NCBI RefSeq assembly: GCF_900142845.1
Contig: NZ_FSRU01000002.1
Location: forward strand, 1,240,001 to 1,304,000
Origin: Paraburkholderia phenazinium
GTDB taxonomy: Bacteria > Pseudomonadota > Gammaproteobacteria > Burkholderiales > Burkholderiaceae
Length of the DNA stretch: 64,000 bases
Reading direction: 5' to 3'
In this document: positions 18,436 through 28,938 of the stretch, one piece after another
Position numbering within the stretch: position 1 is the first letter of the stretch
How the letters are laid out: each line of letters opens with the position of its first letter
Translations under genes and position numbers: made by a program
The notes under the pieces: generated by a model
Told to the model about the DNA's origin: nothing
What the model saw: only the letters and a program-made list of their open reading frames with translations
The model's database searches: none

Positions 18436-19554
18436 TCAGTGGGCTTCATTAGCCACATGAGCGGCCGTGGTACGGCGGCGCACGCGGTAGTTCACAAACA
18501 GGTCGGCGCCCAGCAGGCAGAACAGCAACAGCCCCTGGAACACGCCGGAGAGCGCCTGCGGCAACTGCATCGAGGTCTGCACCGCTTCGCCGCCCAGGTA
18601 CAGCAGCGCCATCAGGAGGCTCGCCAGCACGATACCGAGCGGATGCAGCCGGCCCACGAACACCACGATGATCGCCGTGAAGCCATAACCCGGCGACCAG
18701 GTCGCCTGCAACTGGCCGATCGGCCCCGAGATTTCCCCCATGCCGGCCAGACCCGCGAGACCGCCGCTGATCAGCAGCGAAGTCCAGATGGTCTTCTTGT
18801 CCGAGAAACCGGCGTAGCGTGCGGCGAGCGGCGCGAGACCACCCACGTTCATGCGAAAGCCCGCAAAGCTCTTGCGCATGAACAGCCAGACGAGCGGAAT
18901 CGCCACCAGCGTGACGAAGATCGACGCATTCAGACGCGTGCCGCGCAGGAATTTCCAGTGCCAGTCGCCGGAAAACGTGGGGTAAAGCGCGTCGCCGCTG
19001 AACATCTCGGAGAGCGGGAAATTCATGCCCTGCGGATCGCGCCACGGACCGCTGACCAGATAGATCAGCAACTGCGCGGCGACGTAGGTGAGCATCAGGC
19101 TCGTCAGGATTTCATTGGTGTTGTAGCGGCTCTTCAGAAACGCAGGAATCGCCGCCCACACCATGCCACCGGCGACGCCGGCCAGCATCATGGCAGGCAG
19201 AATCCACCAGCCGCTTGCCTGGTCGAAATAGATCGCCACACCGCTCGCGGCAATGCCGCCGAGCAGCATCTGTCCTTCGGCGCCGATGTTCCAGACGTTA
19301 GCCCGATAGCCGATGGCGAGGCCAAGTCCGATCAGGCACAACGGCGACGCCTTGAGCAGCAGTTCGGACCAGCCGTTCACATCGGACAGCGGTTCGATAA
19401 AGAAGGCATGCATCGCCTCCAGCGGGTCGCGGCCAACCAGGCCGAAAATCAGGAAACCGAGCGCGAGCGTGAGCAGCGCGGCGATCAGCGGGACGGCGAG
19501 CTGCATCGTGCGCGAGGGCGCGGTGCGGGCTTCGAGTCGGTACGGAAAGATCAT
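18436..19554 (-). CDS. ABC transporter permease (nucleoside/purine type)
   Basis: A 372-aa inner-membrane permease, partner of the 309-aa one. It shows VWNIGAEGQMLLGGIAASGV and GLAGLAGMGEISGPIGQL, the equivalent motifs of the YufP/NupP type. The N-terminal 50 residues hold an extra helix (LAVPLIAALLTLALGFLIF). It lies 101 bp after the ATPase gene, the widest gap in this operon. Confidence 0.88.
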   Translation of the reverse strand: MIFPYRLEARTAPSRTMQLAVPLIAALLTLALGFLIFGLVGRDPLEAMHAFFIEPLSDVNGWSELLLKASPLCLIGLGLAIGYRANVWNIGAEGQMLLGGIAASGVAIYFDQASGWWILPAMMLAGVAGGMVWAAIPAFLKSRYNTNEILTSLMLTYVAAQLLIYLVSGPWRDPQGMNFPLSEMFSGDALYPTFSGDWHWKFLRGTRLNASIFVTLVAIPLVWLFMRKSFAGFRMNVGGLAPLAARYAGFSDKKTIWTSLLISGGLAGLAGMGEISGPIGQLQATWSPGYGFTAIIVVFVGRLHPLGIVLASLLMALLYLGGEAVQTSMQLPQALSGVFQGLLLFCLLGADLFVNYRVRRRTTAAHVANEAH

Positions 19555-19655
19555 GAGTCTGCGTGGTGCCGTAGGGTTATGCGTGAGCGTGAGATTTCAG
19601 GTGTTCCATGGGGGCGATAACAGTGCGTCGTGAGCCATTCGCGGCGTAGGCACGC

Positions 19656-21269
19656 TCAGACATGCGCCGGTTCTTCAGGCGAAGGCGCCGCGCCCTCTTC
19701 CCGGCCGCCGAACAGGCCCGCCATCCATCGGCCGATCTCCTCGGCATTGGTGTCGCCCGTGACGCGCACCGGCGACAGCCGGCCGCGCGCGAGCACCGCG
19801 ATGCGGTCGCAGATATCGAACAGTTCTTCGAGCTCTTCGGAGATCACCAGAATCGCGACGCCGCGCGCCGACAGATCCAGCAACTGCTGACGAATGAACG
19901 CGGCGGCGCCGACGTCGACGCCCCACGTGGGCTGCGCGACCACCAGCACCTTCGGCGCCTGCAGAATCTCGCGTCCGACGATGTACTTCTGCAGATTGCC
20001 GCCCGACAGGCTTTGCGCGAGCGCTTCGGTGCCGCCGCAGCGCACGTCGAACGCATCGATGCATTGCTTCGCGAAAGCGCGCATCACGCCGGCCTTGATC
20101 CAGCCAGTGTTCACCATCTTCTGCCGATACCCCGTCAGCAGCGCGTTTTCCGCGAGCGTCATGGCGGGCACCGCACCGCGCCCGAGGCGCTCCTCCGGCA
20201 CGAAGCCGAAGCCGAGCGAGCGGCGTCCACCAGCACTGAGCCGGCCTGCGGGCTTGCCGCAGATCGCGATCGCATCGGCACGCGCGCCGCGCTGCTCGCC
20301 GGACAGCGCCGACAGCAGTTCGGCCTGGCCGTTGCCCGACACGCCCGCGATGCCGAATATCTCGCCGGCGTGAACGCTGAACGAGACGTCGTCGAGCGAG
20401 GTGCCGAACGGATCGTCGCTGGCCGCCGACAGATGCTTCACATCGAGCAGCACGTCACCCGGCGTATGTTTGCGGCGCGTGTAATCGGGCAGCGAATGGC
20501 CGACCATCAATTGCGCGAGCGACGCGTGGGTTTCCTCGCGCGGCTTCACGTGACCGGTCACGCGGCCGCCGCGCATCACCGTGGCGGTGTCGCACAGCTC
20601 CTGGATTTCATCGAGCTTATGGCTGATGTAGAGAATGCTGCAGCCTTCGGCAGCGAGGCGCCGCAGCGTTTCGAACAGCTTGCGGACCGCTTGCGGCGTG
20701 AGCACCGACGTCGGTTCGTCCATGATCAACAGACGCGGGTTCTGCAGCAGACAGCGCACGATCTCGACGCGCTGCCGCTCGCCCACCGTCAGGCTGTGCA
20801 CGTGGCGCTGCGGGTCGATGTCGAGGCCGTAATCCGCCGACACCTCGCGGATGCGTTTGGCCAGCGCCTTCAGGTCGAACGGTTCGTCGAGCGCAAGGGC
20901 GATGTTCTCGCCCACCGTCAGCGTCTCGAACAGCGAGAAATGCTGGAACACCATGCCGATGCCGAGCTTGCGCGCGGCCGCCGGACTCGCGATCTCCACC
21001 GCTTGCCCTTCCCAACGGATCTCGCCGGCGTCCGGGCGCACCGCGCCGTAGATGATCTTCATCAGCGTGCTTTTGCCCGCGCCGTTTTCGCCGAGTACCG
21101 CATGGATTTCGCCGGGTGCGACGACCAGCGTCACGTCGTCGTTGGCCCGCACGGCCGGATATTGCTTGGTGATGCCCGCCAGCACGAGGCGCGGCACAGC
21201 AGCCGGGATAGCCGGACCGCCCGCAGGCTGCGCGGCGGCATCGCCGTTATAAGAAGAAGAATCGCCCAT
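19656..21269 (-). CDS. ABC transporter ATP-binding protein with two ABC domains
   Basis: A 537-aa fused double ATPase. The first domain has Walker A GENGAGKST (about residues 60-68) and LTVGERQR as signature. The second has GVSGNGQAELLSALSG, where the Walker A lysine is absent, and LSGGNLQKY. This asymmetry is normal for the RbsA/NupO/YufO group that serves BMP-type importers. The ATG at MGDSSSYNGD, with GGAAA 9 bp upstream, is preferred to a TTG 12 codons earlier. It leads the importer operon and is divergent from a LysR gene. Confidence 0.88.
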   Translation of the reverse strand: MGDSSSYNGDAAAQPAGGPAIPAAVPRLVLAGITKQYPAVRANDDVTLVVAPGEIHAVLGENGAGKSTLMKIIYGAVRPDAGEIRWEGQAVEIASPAAARKLGIGMVFQHFSLFETLTVGENIALALDEPFDLKALAKRIREVSADYGLDIDPQRHVHSLTVGERQRVEIVRCLLQNPRLLIMDEPTSVLTPQAVRKLFETLRRLAAEGCSILYISHKLDEIQELCDTATVMRGGRVTGHVKPREETHASLAQLMVGHSLPDYTRRKHTPGDVLLDVKHLSAASDDPFGTSLDDVSFSVHAGEIFGIAGVSGNGQAELLSALSGEQRGARADAIAICGKPAGRLSAGGRRSLGFGFVPEERLGRGAVPAMTLAENALLTGYRQKMVNTGWIKAGVMRAFAKQCIDAFDVRCGGTEALAQSLSGGNLQKYIVGREILQAPKVLVVAQPTWGVDVGAAAFIRQQLLDLSARGVAILVISEELEELFDICDRIAVLARGRLSPVRVTGDTNAEEIGRWMAGLFGGREEGAAPSPEEPAHV

Positions 21270-21523
21270 GAGTTTCCGTAATACGCGTGTGACGGTCTGT
21301 TGCAACGAGGCGGCGCGCCCCGGACGAATGCGCCGTTCCTGCCTGTTGGTGAAATGACAATACCTAATTCGACCCTGTCAGTCGAGCCGCCAAAATTCCC
21401 CGCAAACCCGCGCCAGAGCGTGCTGTGCGGGTATCCCTCTCTTGACGCATCTTTGTGTTCATATTAAAAGTCATATACCCCAAGGTCCGTTCGATCAGCC
21501 AGAACATATATTTCGGAGAAGTC

Positions 21524-22456
21524 ATGAGCCAGCAACGCGAGGCGATCGACACATATTTATTGCGCGTCTTGCACACCCTGTTGATGGAGCGCAGCGTGAC
21601 GCGCGCGGCCGTCAAACTCAATCAGTCCCAGCCCGCCATTAGCGCGGCGCTGCGGCGTCTGCGCGACATCACCGGCGACCCGCTGCTGGTGCGCGGCAAG
21701 TCCGGCATGGTCCCGACCGAATACGGGCTGCGTCTGCTCGAACCGGTGCAAAACGCCCTGCGCGAAATCGAGCGCATCAAGTTTCAGCAGCACAATTTCG
21801 ACCCGGCCACTTCGATCCGCTGCTACCGGATCGGCTGTCCCGACTATCTGAACGTGCTGTTCGTGCCAACTGTGGTCGAACGCTTCCGTCAGGCGGCGCC
21901 CAATGCGACGCTGGAATTTCATTCGCTCGGACCGGCGTTCGACTATGAACTGGCGCTCGAGGACGGCAAGCTCGATATCGTGGTCGGCAACTGGCCGGAG
22001 CCGCCCGAGCAGTTGCATCTGTCGAACCTGTTTGTCGACCAGATCGTCTGCCTGATGAGCAACGCGCATCCGTTCGCCAAGCGCGGCGGGTTGACGCTCG
22101 ACCAGTATCTGAATGCTCCGCATCTTGCGCCTACTCCCTATTCGGTGGGCCAACGCGGCGCGATCGACGTGCACCTCGCGCGCGAGCGCCTGAAGCGTCA
22201 TGTCGTCGTAACTCTGCCGTACTTCAACCTTGCGCCGTATGTGCTGATCAAGTCGGACCTGATCTTCACGACGACGCGGCTTTTTGCGGACTACTACGCG
22301 AAGTTCCTGCCCCTCACCGTGGTGCCCGCGCCGCTGGATTTCCCGCCGATGCAGTACTACCAGCTGTGGCACGAACGGGTTCACTACTCCGATGAAGTGC
22401 GGTGGTTGAGAAGCCTGGTCGCCGAGGCGACCAAGACCCTGATCGACAAGCCTTAA
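21524..22456 (+). CDS. LysR-family transcriptional regulator
   Basis: A 310-aa regulator. The N-terminal winged helix-turn-helix includes RSVTRAAVKLNQSQPAISAAL; the rest is a periplasmic-binding-like effector domain. TYLLRVLHTLLMERSV resembles the NodD/LeuO branch. The ATG follows TTCGGAGAAGTC, a clear ribosome site; upstream in-frame codons are AT-rich leader. It is divergent from the purine importer operon and just upstream of 8-oxoguanine deaminase, so it is the probable regulator of this purine block, sensing a purine or urate-pathway compound. That role is inferred. Confidence 0.88.
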   Translation: MSQQREAIDTYLLRVLHTLLMERSVTRAAVKLNQSQPAISAALRRLRDITGDPLLVRGKSGMVPTEYGLRLLEPVQNALREIERIKFQQHNFDPATSIRCYRIGCPDYLNVLFVPTVVERFRQAAPNATLEFHSLGPAFDYELALEDGKLDIVVGNWPEPPEQLHLSNLFVDQIVCLMSNAHPFAKRGGLTLDQYLNAPHLAPTPYSVGQRGAIDVHLARERLKRHVVVTLPYFNLAPYVLIKSDLIFTTTRLFADYYAKFLPLTVVPAPLDFPPMQYYQLWHERVHYSDEVRWLRSLVAEATKTLIDKP

Positions 22457-22513
22457 CGTTCTGCAGGCCCGCGCCACAGGACGCGGGCGTCAGGTTCTGC
22501 CCGGCTACGCCTG

Positions 22514-23932
<1,419 letters not shown>

Positions 23933-24541
23933 TCGTTTTTCTCCGCTTTGATTGCCGCCGTTGCGGCGCGCCATCGTGCAGGCTGGCCGCAGCGGCGAGG
24001 CTGATGCCGGCTGTGCCGGTACGCCCTACCGTGTGCAAAGTCGTTCGAACGCGATGCGACGGACACGCCACCGCGCCGCCGCGTCCGTTCGAACGCCGTT
24101 GGCCCGGTTACCCAGCGTGCTACGCCGTCTTCGGGGTGCGCGGCATTGCTGCTGCGCACAGGCGTAACCTTCGACGGCCAAAATAACGCTGACAACTCAC
24201 GCCGTTGCGATACCCAACCTCACACAGCCGATATAGTGGGCTTTTTTGGCACCGGTAGGATCGAGACAACCGGTCATAGGGCGCTCACGACCGCGTGACA
24301 AGGGTTTGCGCGGAGTGTGCGAAGCATGGCGACGAGTCTTACAGCGGGCTGTCATGTGTCAGCGATTATCTTTCCTATCGCTCGTGCGCGGACGGGAACA
24401 TCCTTTTTACAATGGCTGCCACGGCGCTCGCTTCAATTCGCCGACGGGTATGTAGCCACTGACGTGGAGCCTCGATCCGCCGCAACGTATTCCGGATCGG
24501 GCCGCCGCCGAAACCTCGCATTCACATAAGGAAAATTGCGA
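23933..24541. other. Divergent regulatory region between 8-oxoguanine deaminase and hiuH
   Basis: About 600 bp with no convincing gene on either strand. It must contain the two divergent promoters. The stretch 24180-24540 is less GC-rich than its surroundings. I see no clean terminator or known riboswitch. Confidence 0.5.
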
Positions 24542-24895
24542 ATGGGAAAGCTCACTACCCACGTGCTCGACACCGCCAACGGCCGTCCCGGCGCGGGCAT
24601 CAAGGTCGAACTCTTCGCGCTCTCGGGCGACACGCGCCGCGCGCTGAAAACCACCCTCACCAATGACGACGGCCGCTGCGACCAGCCGCTGCTCGAAGGC
24701 GACGCGCTGGTCGCGGGCGAATACGAACTCGTGTTCGGCGCCGGCGACTACTTTGCTTCGATCGGCACCAAGGTCCCCGAGCCGCGCTTCGTCGATCGTG
24801 TCGTGCTGCGCTTTGGCGTGGCCGACGCCGGTTCGCACTACCACGTGCCGCTGCTGGTGTCGCCGTGGTCGTACAGCACCTATCGGGGCAGCTAA
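24542..24895 (+). CDS. uraH: 5-hydroxyisourate hydrolase
   Basis: A 117-aa transthyretin-like enzyme that opens 5-hydroxyisourate to OHCU, the step after urate oxidation. It starts MGKLTTHVLDTANGRPGAGI with the catalytic histidine, has HYHVPLLVSPWSYSTYRGS at the end, and closes with the invariant YRGS. The length is standard. AAGGA lies upstream of the ATG. It is on the plus strand ahead of puuD, separated by 337 bp. Confidence 0.95.
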   Translation: MGKLTTHVLDTANGRPGAGIKVELFALSGDTRRALKTTLTNDDGRCDQPLLEGDALVAGEYELVFGAGDYFASIGTKVPEPRFVDRVVLRFGVADAGSHYHVPLLVSPWSYSTYRGS

Positions 24896-25232
24896 GGCGT
24901 CACTGAGAGGCGACAGAGACGCCACGGCGTACAGGATGGACACCGGGCCGGGCTCACGCCTGACCGACTTCGCCACCGCTGCATTTCGCAGATGCCTGGA
25001 GACACCTGCGAAGCGCAGTACAAGGCGAACTGCCCTGCATGAGGCCTATCGCTTTGACCCATCGGGGCGAATCAGGAACCGCAATACGGCGCTGTGCGAA
25101 CTGAGCGCACCGCGTCCCTTAACAGCAGTTTGTGCGCATGGCGCATGACGGGCCGGATGACCGGATCGTCATTGAACCGGCATCGAGCCGCCGCCCGCCG
25201 CGCAAACAACGAATCAGAAGTGGAGGAGTGTC
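24896..25232. other. Intergenic region between hiuH and puuD
   Basis: About 337 bp with no supported gene. A weak GGCGTC/GACGCC hairpin just after hiuH could slow transcription. GGAGGAG just before 25233 is the puuD ribosome site. Confidence 0.5.
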
Positions 25233-26426
25233 ATGGAAGGCTTTATCACTGACTGGCTGAACCTGGCCTTGCGCTGGTTTCACGTCATCGCCGCGATCGC
25301 CTGGATCGGCGAATCGTTTTATTTCGTCGCGCTCGACAACAGCCTGAAACCGCCGACGGACCCGAACCAGCGCAGGCGCGGCGTGTTCGGCGAACTGTGG
25401 CACGTCCACGGCGGCGGCTTCTACAACATGCAGAAGTACACCGTCGCGCCGCCGGAAATGCCGGATGACCTGCACTGGTCGAAGTGGCCGTCGTACACCA
25501 CGTGGCTGTCGGGCGCGAGTCTCTTCACGGTGCTGTATCTGTTCTCGCCGAGCACCTACCTGATCGACAAGAACGTGCTGGACATGGGCCCGGTGGTGGC
25601 GGTGTTCTCCGCACTTGGCTTTCTCGCCGCCGGCTGGATCGTCTACGACTCGCTGTGCCGCGTGCTGGGCAACAAGGACAAGGTGCTGGGCATCTGCGTG
25701 GGCGCTTACGTGCTGATCGCGGCATGGCTCGCGTGCCATATCTTCGCGGGCCGTGCGGCATACCTGATCGTCGGCGCGATGCTTGCAACGATCATGTCGG
25801 CCAACGTGTTCTTCGTGATCATTCCGGGCCAGCGCAAGATGGTCGACGCCATGCTGAAGGGCGACACGCCGAACCCGATCTACGGCAAGCGCGGCAAGCA
25901 ACGCTCGGTGCACAACACGTATTTCACGCTGCCGGTGGTGTTCGCGATGCTGTCGAACCACTACGCGATGACGTACACGAACCAGTACAACTGGCTCGTG
26001 CTGGCGATGATCATGATGGCTGGTGCGCTGATCCGTCAGTTCTTCGTGATGCGTCACCGTGGCCAGGTACTGTGGTATCTGCCGCTGGTCGGGATTGCGC
26101 TGATGTTCGGCGCCCTCTTCTGGACGATGCCGAAGCCGGTCGTGCCGCAAGCCGAAGCCGCCAATGCGCCGACGCTGAAAATCGGCGACATCGCACCGAT
26201 CCTGCAGCAACGCTGTGCCGCGTGCCACTCTGCGCATCCTACGTTGATGGGCAGCGCACCGTCGGGGGTGATGTTCGACACACCGGATGAGATCTCGCAG
26301 AACGCGCAGCGCCTCTATCAGCAGGCGGTGACGCTGAAGGCGATGCCGCTGGGGAACGTGACGCATATGACGGATGATGAGCGTCAGAAGATTGCGGCAT
26401 GGTTCCAGGGCGGGGCGTTGAAGTAA
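25233..26426 (+). CDS. puuD: Urate hydroxylase/oxidase PuuD, membrane protein with cytochrome c domain
   Basis: A 397-aa membrane enzyme that oxidises urate to 5-hydroxyisourate and passes electrons to a c-type haem. Residues 1-300 form a bundle of about eight helices of the PuuD family (LALRWFHVIAAIAWIGESFY, GELWHVHGGGFYNM, KWPSYTTWLSG). The C-terminal 90 residues are a cytochrome c domain with haem motif CAACH (328-332) and a distal methionine in MPLGNVTHMT. It replaces the soluble uricases. It is preceded by GGAGGAG and followed by a terminator. Confidence 0.95.
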   Translation: MEGFITDWLNLALRWFHVIAAIAWIGESFYFVALDNSLKPPTDPNQRRRGVFGELWHVHGGGFYNMQKYTVAPPEMPDDLHWSKWPSYTTWLSGASLFTVLYLFSPSTYLIDKNVLDMGPVVAVFSALGFLAAGWIVYDSLCRVLGNKDKVLGICVGAYVLIAAWLACHIFAGRAAYLIVGAMLATIMSANVFFVIIPGQRKMVDAMLKGDTPNPIYGKRGKQRSVHNTYFTLPVVFAMLSNHYAMTYTNQYNWLVLAMIMMAGALIRQFFVMRHRGQVLWYLPLVGIALMFGALFWTMPKPVVPQAEAANAPTLKIGDIAPILQQRCAACHSAHPTLMGSAPSGVMFDTPDEISQNAQRLYQQAVTLKAMPLGNVTHMTDDERQKIAAWFQGGALK

Positions 26427-26454
26427 GTTACTGGGGTTGGTAGTAGGTGAGTAG

Positions 26455-26487
26455 CGGGCTTTTCGTGTGAGCGGAAGGCCCGTTTTT
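26455..26487 (+). terminator. Terminator of puuD
   Basis: An 11-bp stem containing G-U pairs (26455-26465 with 26472-26482) followed by five T and CTTTG, 28 bp after the stop codon. Confidence 0.8.
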
Positions 26488-26564
26488 CTTTGGGTGCAGC
26501 GAGCGTATCAAGCGTCATGTCGAGCGGCGTCCGGGCTCACAGACGATATGCGCTCACTCATAAT

Positions 26565-26700
26565 TGTATCCCTCAGGCTACAAAATTCGCCATTTTACCG
26601 AAAAATGTAGCCCGAAGGGCACAATCGTTATATTGTTATTTGTGCCTTCTGGGCTACAATATTGCTTGGTTACCGCAAATATGATGCCCTGGGGCTACAA
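26565..26700 (+). promoter_or_regulatory. Four 19-bp operator-like repeats upstream of hipBA
   Basis: Four copies of a 19-bp near-palindrome occur at 26565, 26606, 26641 and 26682: TGTATCCCTCAGGCTACAA, TGTAGCCCGAAGGGCACAA, TGTGCCTTCTGGGCTACAA and TGATGCCCTGGGGCTACAA. The common form is TGTAGCC-N5-GGCTACA. Start-to-start distances are 41, 35 and 41 bp, so copies fall roughly on the same DNA face. TTGTTA at 26633 and TACAAT at 26655 (16-bp spacing) make a plausible promoter whose -10 lies in the third copy. The last copy touches the start codon of the HipB-like gene. Binding by that protein is inferred. Confidence 0.75.
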
Positions 26701-26970
26701 ATGACTACACTCGCCGATGTCTCGGACATGCTAAAGGAAGTGCGTCGCGAAACCAGTCTGTCACAGTATGAACTGGCGCGGCGCGCCGGTGTTGCGCGAA
26801 CTACCGTCGCACGCATGGAAACACTCGCGAAAAATGACATGAGCGTATCGGTACTCGTGCGTCTGCTCGAAGCGGCAGGCTACGATCTCAAGGTCGTCGC
26901 GCATGGTCATGGCCGCACGCTCGAGGATATCCTCGCCGAGCAACGCGCTACGTCGGGTCCCAACCAATGA
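26701..26970 (+). CDS. HipB-type Xre antitoxin/regulator
   Basis: An 89-aa DNA-binding protein with an Xre helix-turn-helix: TSLSQYELARRAGVARTTVARMET, followed by LVRLLEAAGYDLKVVA. It resembles HipB, which neutralises HipA and represses its own operon. The start is the ATG immediately after the fourth operator repeat, so there is no normal ribosome site between them and the mRNA may be nearly leaderless. Its stop overlaps the HipA-like start (ATGA). Confidence 0.85.
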   Translation: MTTLADVSDMLKEVRRETSLSQYELARRAGVARTTVARMETLAKNDMSVSVLVRLLEAAGYDLKVVAHGHGRTLEDILAEQRATSGPNQ

Positions 26971-28331
26971 GGCTCGATGTCCAGGTGCAAGGCAGAAAAG
27001 TTGCGACGCTCTTTCGCGAGCGCGACGAATATGTCCTTCAATATGAAGCCGACGCTGCTCCGGGCGATTTCGTCAGCCTGACCATGCCTGTACGCCAGGA
27101 AGCATGGCGTTGGCCACGCGACCTGCATCCGTTCTTTCGCCAGAATCTGCCCGAAGGCTATTTGCTGAACCTGATCCGGGAACAATTTGGGCCCTTGCTC
27201 GACGGGACCGACTTGTCGCTACTCGCGGTGGTGGGTGCAATGGGAATCGGACGTGTCACCGTGACACCCGAGGGCGTCGCGCCCGGCACCGAGTTGCAGG
27301 CCCTGGATATCAAAGATGTCCTTCATGGCGACAACACCGCGGAGCATTTTGCCGCGCTGGTTCGCGATTACGCGCGCGCCGCCATCTCGGGTGCCGTACC
27401 GAAGTTCATCGCGCCGCAAAGAAGCTCGACGGAGCGCCCTGCCTTTGATGGTCCGCTTGGCAAACCCACGATTCGGACCAGCCGATACATCGTCAAAGGT
27501 TCGGACGAGAATACGCCGTTCCTTGGCTTCAACGAGTTCTATTCGATGCGCGTGCTCGAACGTCTCGGCGTGGCGCCCGTAGCGCGTACACAGATGTCGG
27601 ACGATGGCCGGGCACTCGTCGTCGAACGCTTCGACGTCAATGCAGAAGGGTTCCCCGTTCATGGGGTCGAAGACATGTGCGGGTTGCTCGGTCTGCCGCC
27701 GCATGAAAAATACAACTCGACCACGGAGAAAGTACTCAATGTCGCGAAAGCTTATTTGCTGGATCGGATCAGCATGCGGCAGCAGTTGGAACAATTAGGC
27801 TGGCATCTGCTTAGCAACTATGTGGTGCGTAACGCGGATTGCCATACCAAGAACATTGCTCTTTTCTATACGTCCGTCGATGACGTCGCATTCACACCTG
27901 TCTACGACATTGTGACCACGCAGGCCTATCCGCGCTTTGCAGTGAATCCTCCTGGACTGGCAGTCGATGGCCGTAAGACATGGGCGGCCGGCAAAGCGCT
28001 TGAACGCTTTTTCAATTCCCGCGCCGGCATCGCACCACCCAAATATGCGGCAATGGTGGAGGCCTTATGCGACTCTGCGGTGACGGTCGGCCATGAAGTG
28101 ATCGAGGCAGCAAAGAACGAGCCGCAATGGCGCGGCGTAGCCAAACAGATGCTGCACGCGTGGAACGATGGCATGGAGTCGCTGCGCACTCCGAAGAAAA
28201 GCGTTCAGTTCAAGAACCTCAAACCTGTCATCGCAGCAGCCGGCTTTTCGGCACCGGAGCCCCCGGAGCGTTCACGCGAAATCATCGGACAGTCGCCGTT
28301 ACTTGCCAAACGCGGCCGCACGAAAAACTGA
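26967..28331 (+). CDS. HipA-type serine/threonine kinase toxin
   Basis: A 454-aa kinase-fold protein. The N-terminal HipA domain (LHPFFRQNLPEGYLLN) leads to the ATP-loop-like SGAVPK (141-146), the catalytic NADCHTKN (289-296) and the metal-binding aspartate in YDIVTT (314). HipA kinases phosphorylate aminoacyl-tRNA synthetases or other targets and halt growth. It overlaps the HipB-like gene by 4 bp. The C-terminal tail after residue 400 is unusually basic. The pair lies between puuD and allA and splits the purine block. It is not closely alike to the second HipA at 48854. Confidence 0.87.
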   Translation: MRLDVQVQGRKVATLFRERDEYVLQYEADAAPGDFVSLTMPVRQEAWRWPRDLHPFFRQNLPEGYLLNLIREQFGPLLDGTDLSLLAVVGAMGIGRVTVTPEGVAPGTELQALDIKDVLHGDNTAEHFAALVRDYARAAISGAVPKFIAPQRSSTERPAFDGPLGKPTIRTSRYIVKGSDENTPFLGFNEFYSMRVLERLGVAPVARTQMSDDGRALVVERFDVNAEGFPVHGVEDMCGLLGLPPHEKYNSTTEKVLNVAKAYLLDRISMRQQLEQLGWHLLSNYVVRNADCHTKNIALFYTSVDDVAFTPVYDIVTTQAYPRFAVNPPGLAVDGRKTWAAGKALERFFNSRAGIAPPKYAAMVEALCDSAVTVGHEVIEAAKNEPQWRGVAKQMLHAWNDGMESLRTPKKSVQFKNLKPVIAAAGFSAPEPPERSREIIGQSPLLAKRGRTKN

Positions 28332-28344
28332 CACTCAATACAAA

Positions 28345-28372
28345 AACGCCCGAGGCGATTGCCCCAGGCGTT
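28345..28372 (-). terminator. Terminator of the allA-alc transcript, shared position with hipA end
   Basis: A 12-bp stem (28345-28356 with 28361-28372) with G-U pairs and a 4-base loop. On the minus strand it is followed by a short T run. It sits between convergent hipA and allA. Confidence 0.75.
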
Positions 28373-28425
28373 CTGTTCTTCCTGCGACCAACCCAGCCGC
28401 ATCTCACACGTCATCCGCTACGCCA

Positions 28426-28938
28426 TCAAACCGTCACCGCGCTCAATGCGTCCTCGGTCAACCACAGCGACTCGGCAAGATCCTGCTCGTTAAGATTGAG
28501 CCCGTCACCGCCACGATCCACCACGACGAAATCGCTCACATCGCCAAGCGCGATCAGTGGGTGATGCCACACGCCCTTCGCGTAGTTCACGCCCTGCCAG
28601 CCGCTCGTCACGAACGCGCGAATCTGCGCAGCATCGAGCTCGCCGGCCGGCGCCACGACGACGAGATACGGCTTGTCGTTCAGCGGCACAAACGCCTGAC
28701 TGCCGAGCGGATGTCGCTCGAGCATCTTCACCTCGAACGGCAGCACGCGCGGCTGGCCGCGAAACAGGTTCACCAGCGCACGACCGCCCTCGTCCGTCAC
28801 GTCCACCTTCGCGAGATCGTGATAGCGGATCGTGGTGCCGAGGTTGATCGGAATCTGCTTCGCGCCTTCGAGTTCGATCACGTCGCCGAACAGGGCGAAC
28901 GCATCCTTCGTCAACGGTTCGATGGCGAGCGTTTTCAT
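28426..28938 (-). CDS. allA: Ureidoglycolate lyase
   Basis: A 170-aa cytoplasmic enzyme that splits ureidoglycolate into glyoxylate and urea, the last step of the pathway here. It starts [20 protein letters not shown], with [13 protein letters not shown] and [20 protein letters not shown], the cupin-like AllA signature with metal-site histidines. The start overlaps the allantoicase stop by one base (TAATG), so the two are coupled. Confidence 0.94.
   Translation of the reverse strand: MKTLAIEPLTKDAFALFGDVIELEGAKQIPINLGTTIRYHDLAKVDVTDEGGRALVNLFRGQPRVLPFEVKMLERHPLGSQAFVPLNDKPYLVVVAPAGELDAAQIRAFVTSGWQGVNYAKGVWHHPLIALGDVSDFVVVDRGGDGLNLNEQDLAESLWLTEDALSAVTV

Noticed and set aside
24407..24976. A 189-codon minus-strand frame over hiuH
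   Set aside because: It overlaps uraH on the opposite strand and has no recognised motif.
26565..26700. Possible CRISPR array
   Set aside because: The four repeats are only 19 bp with short AT-rich spacers of 16-22 bp, and no cas gene is near. They fit operators of the HipB-like protein.
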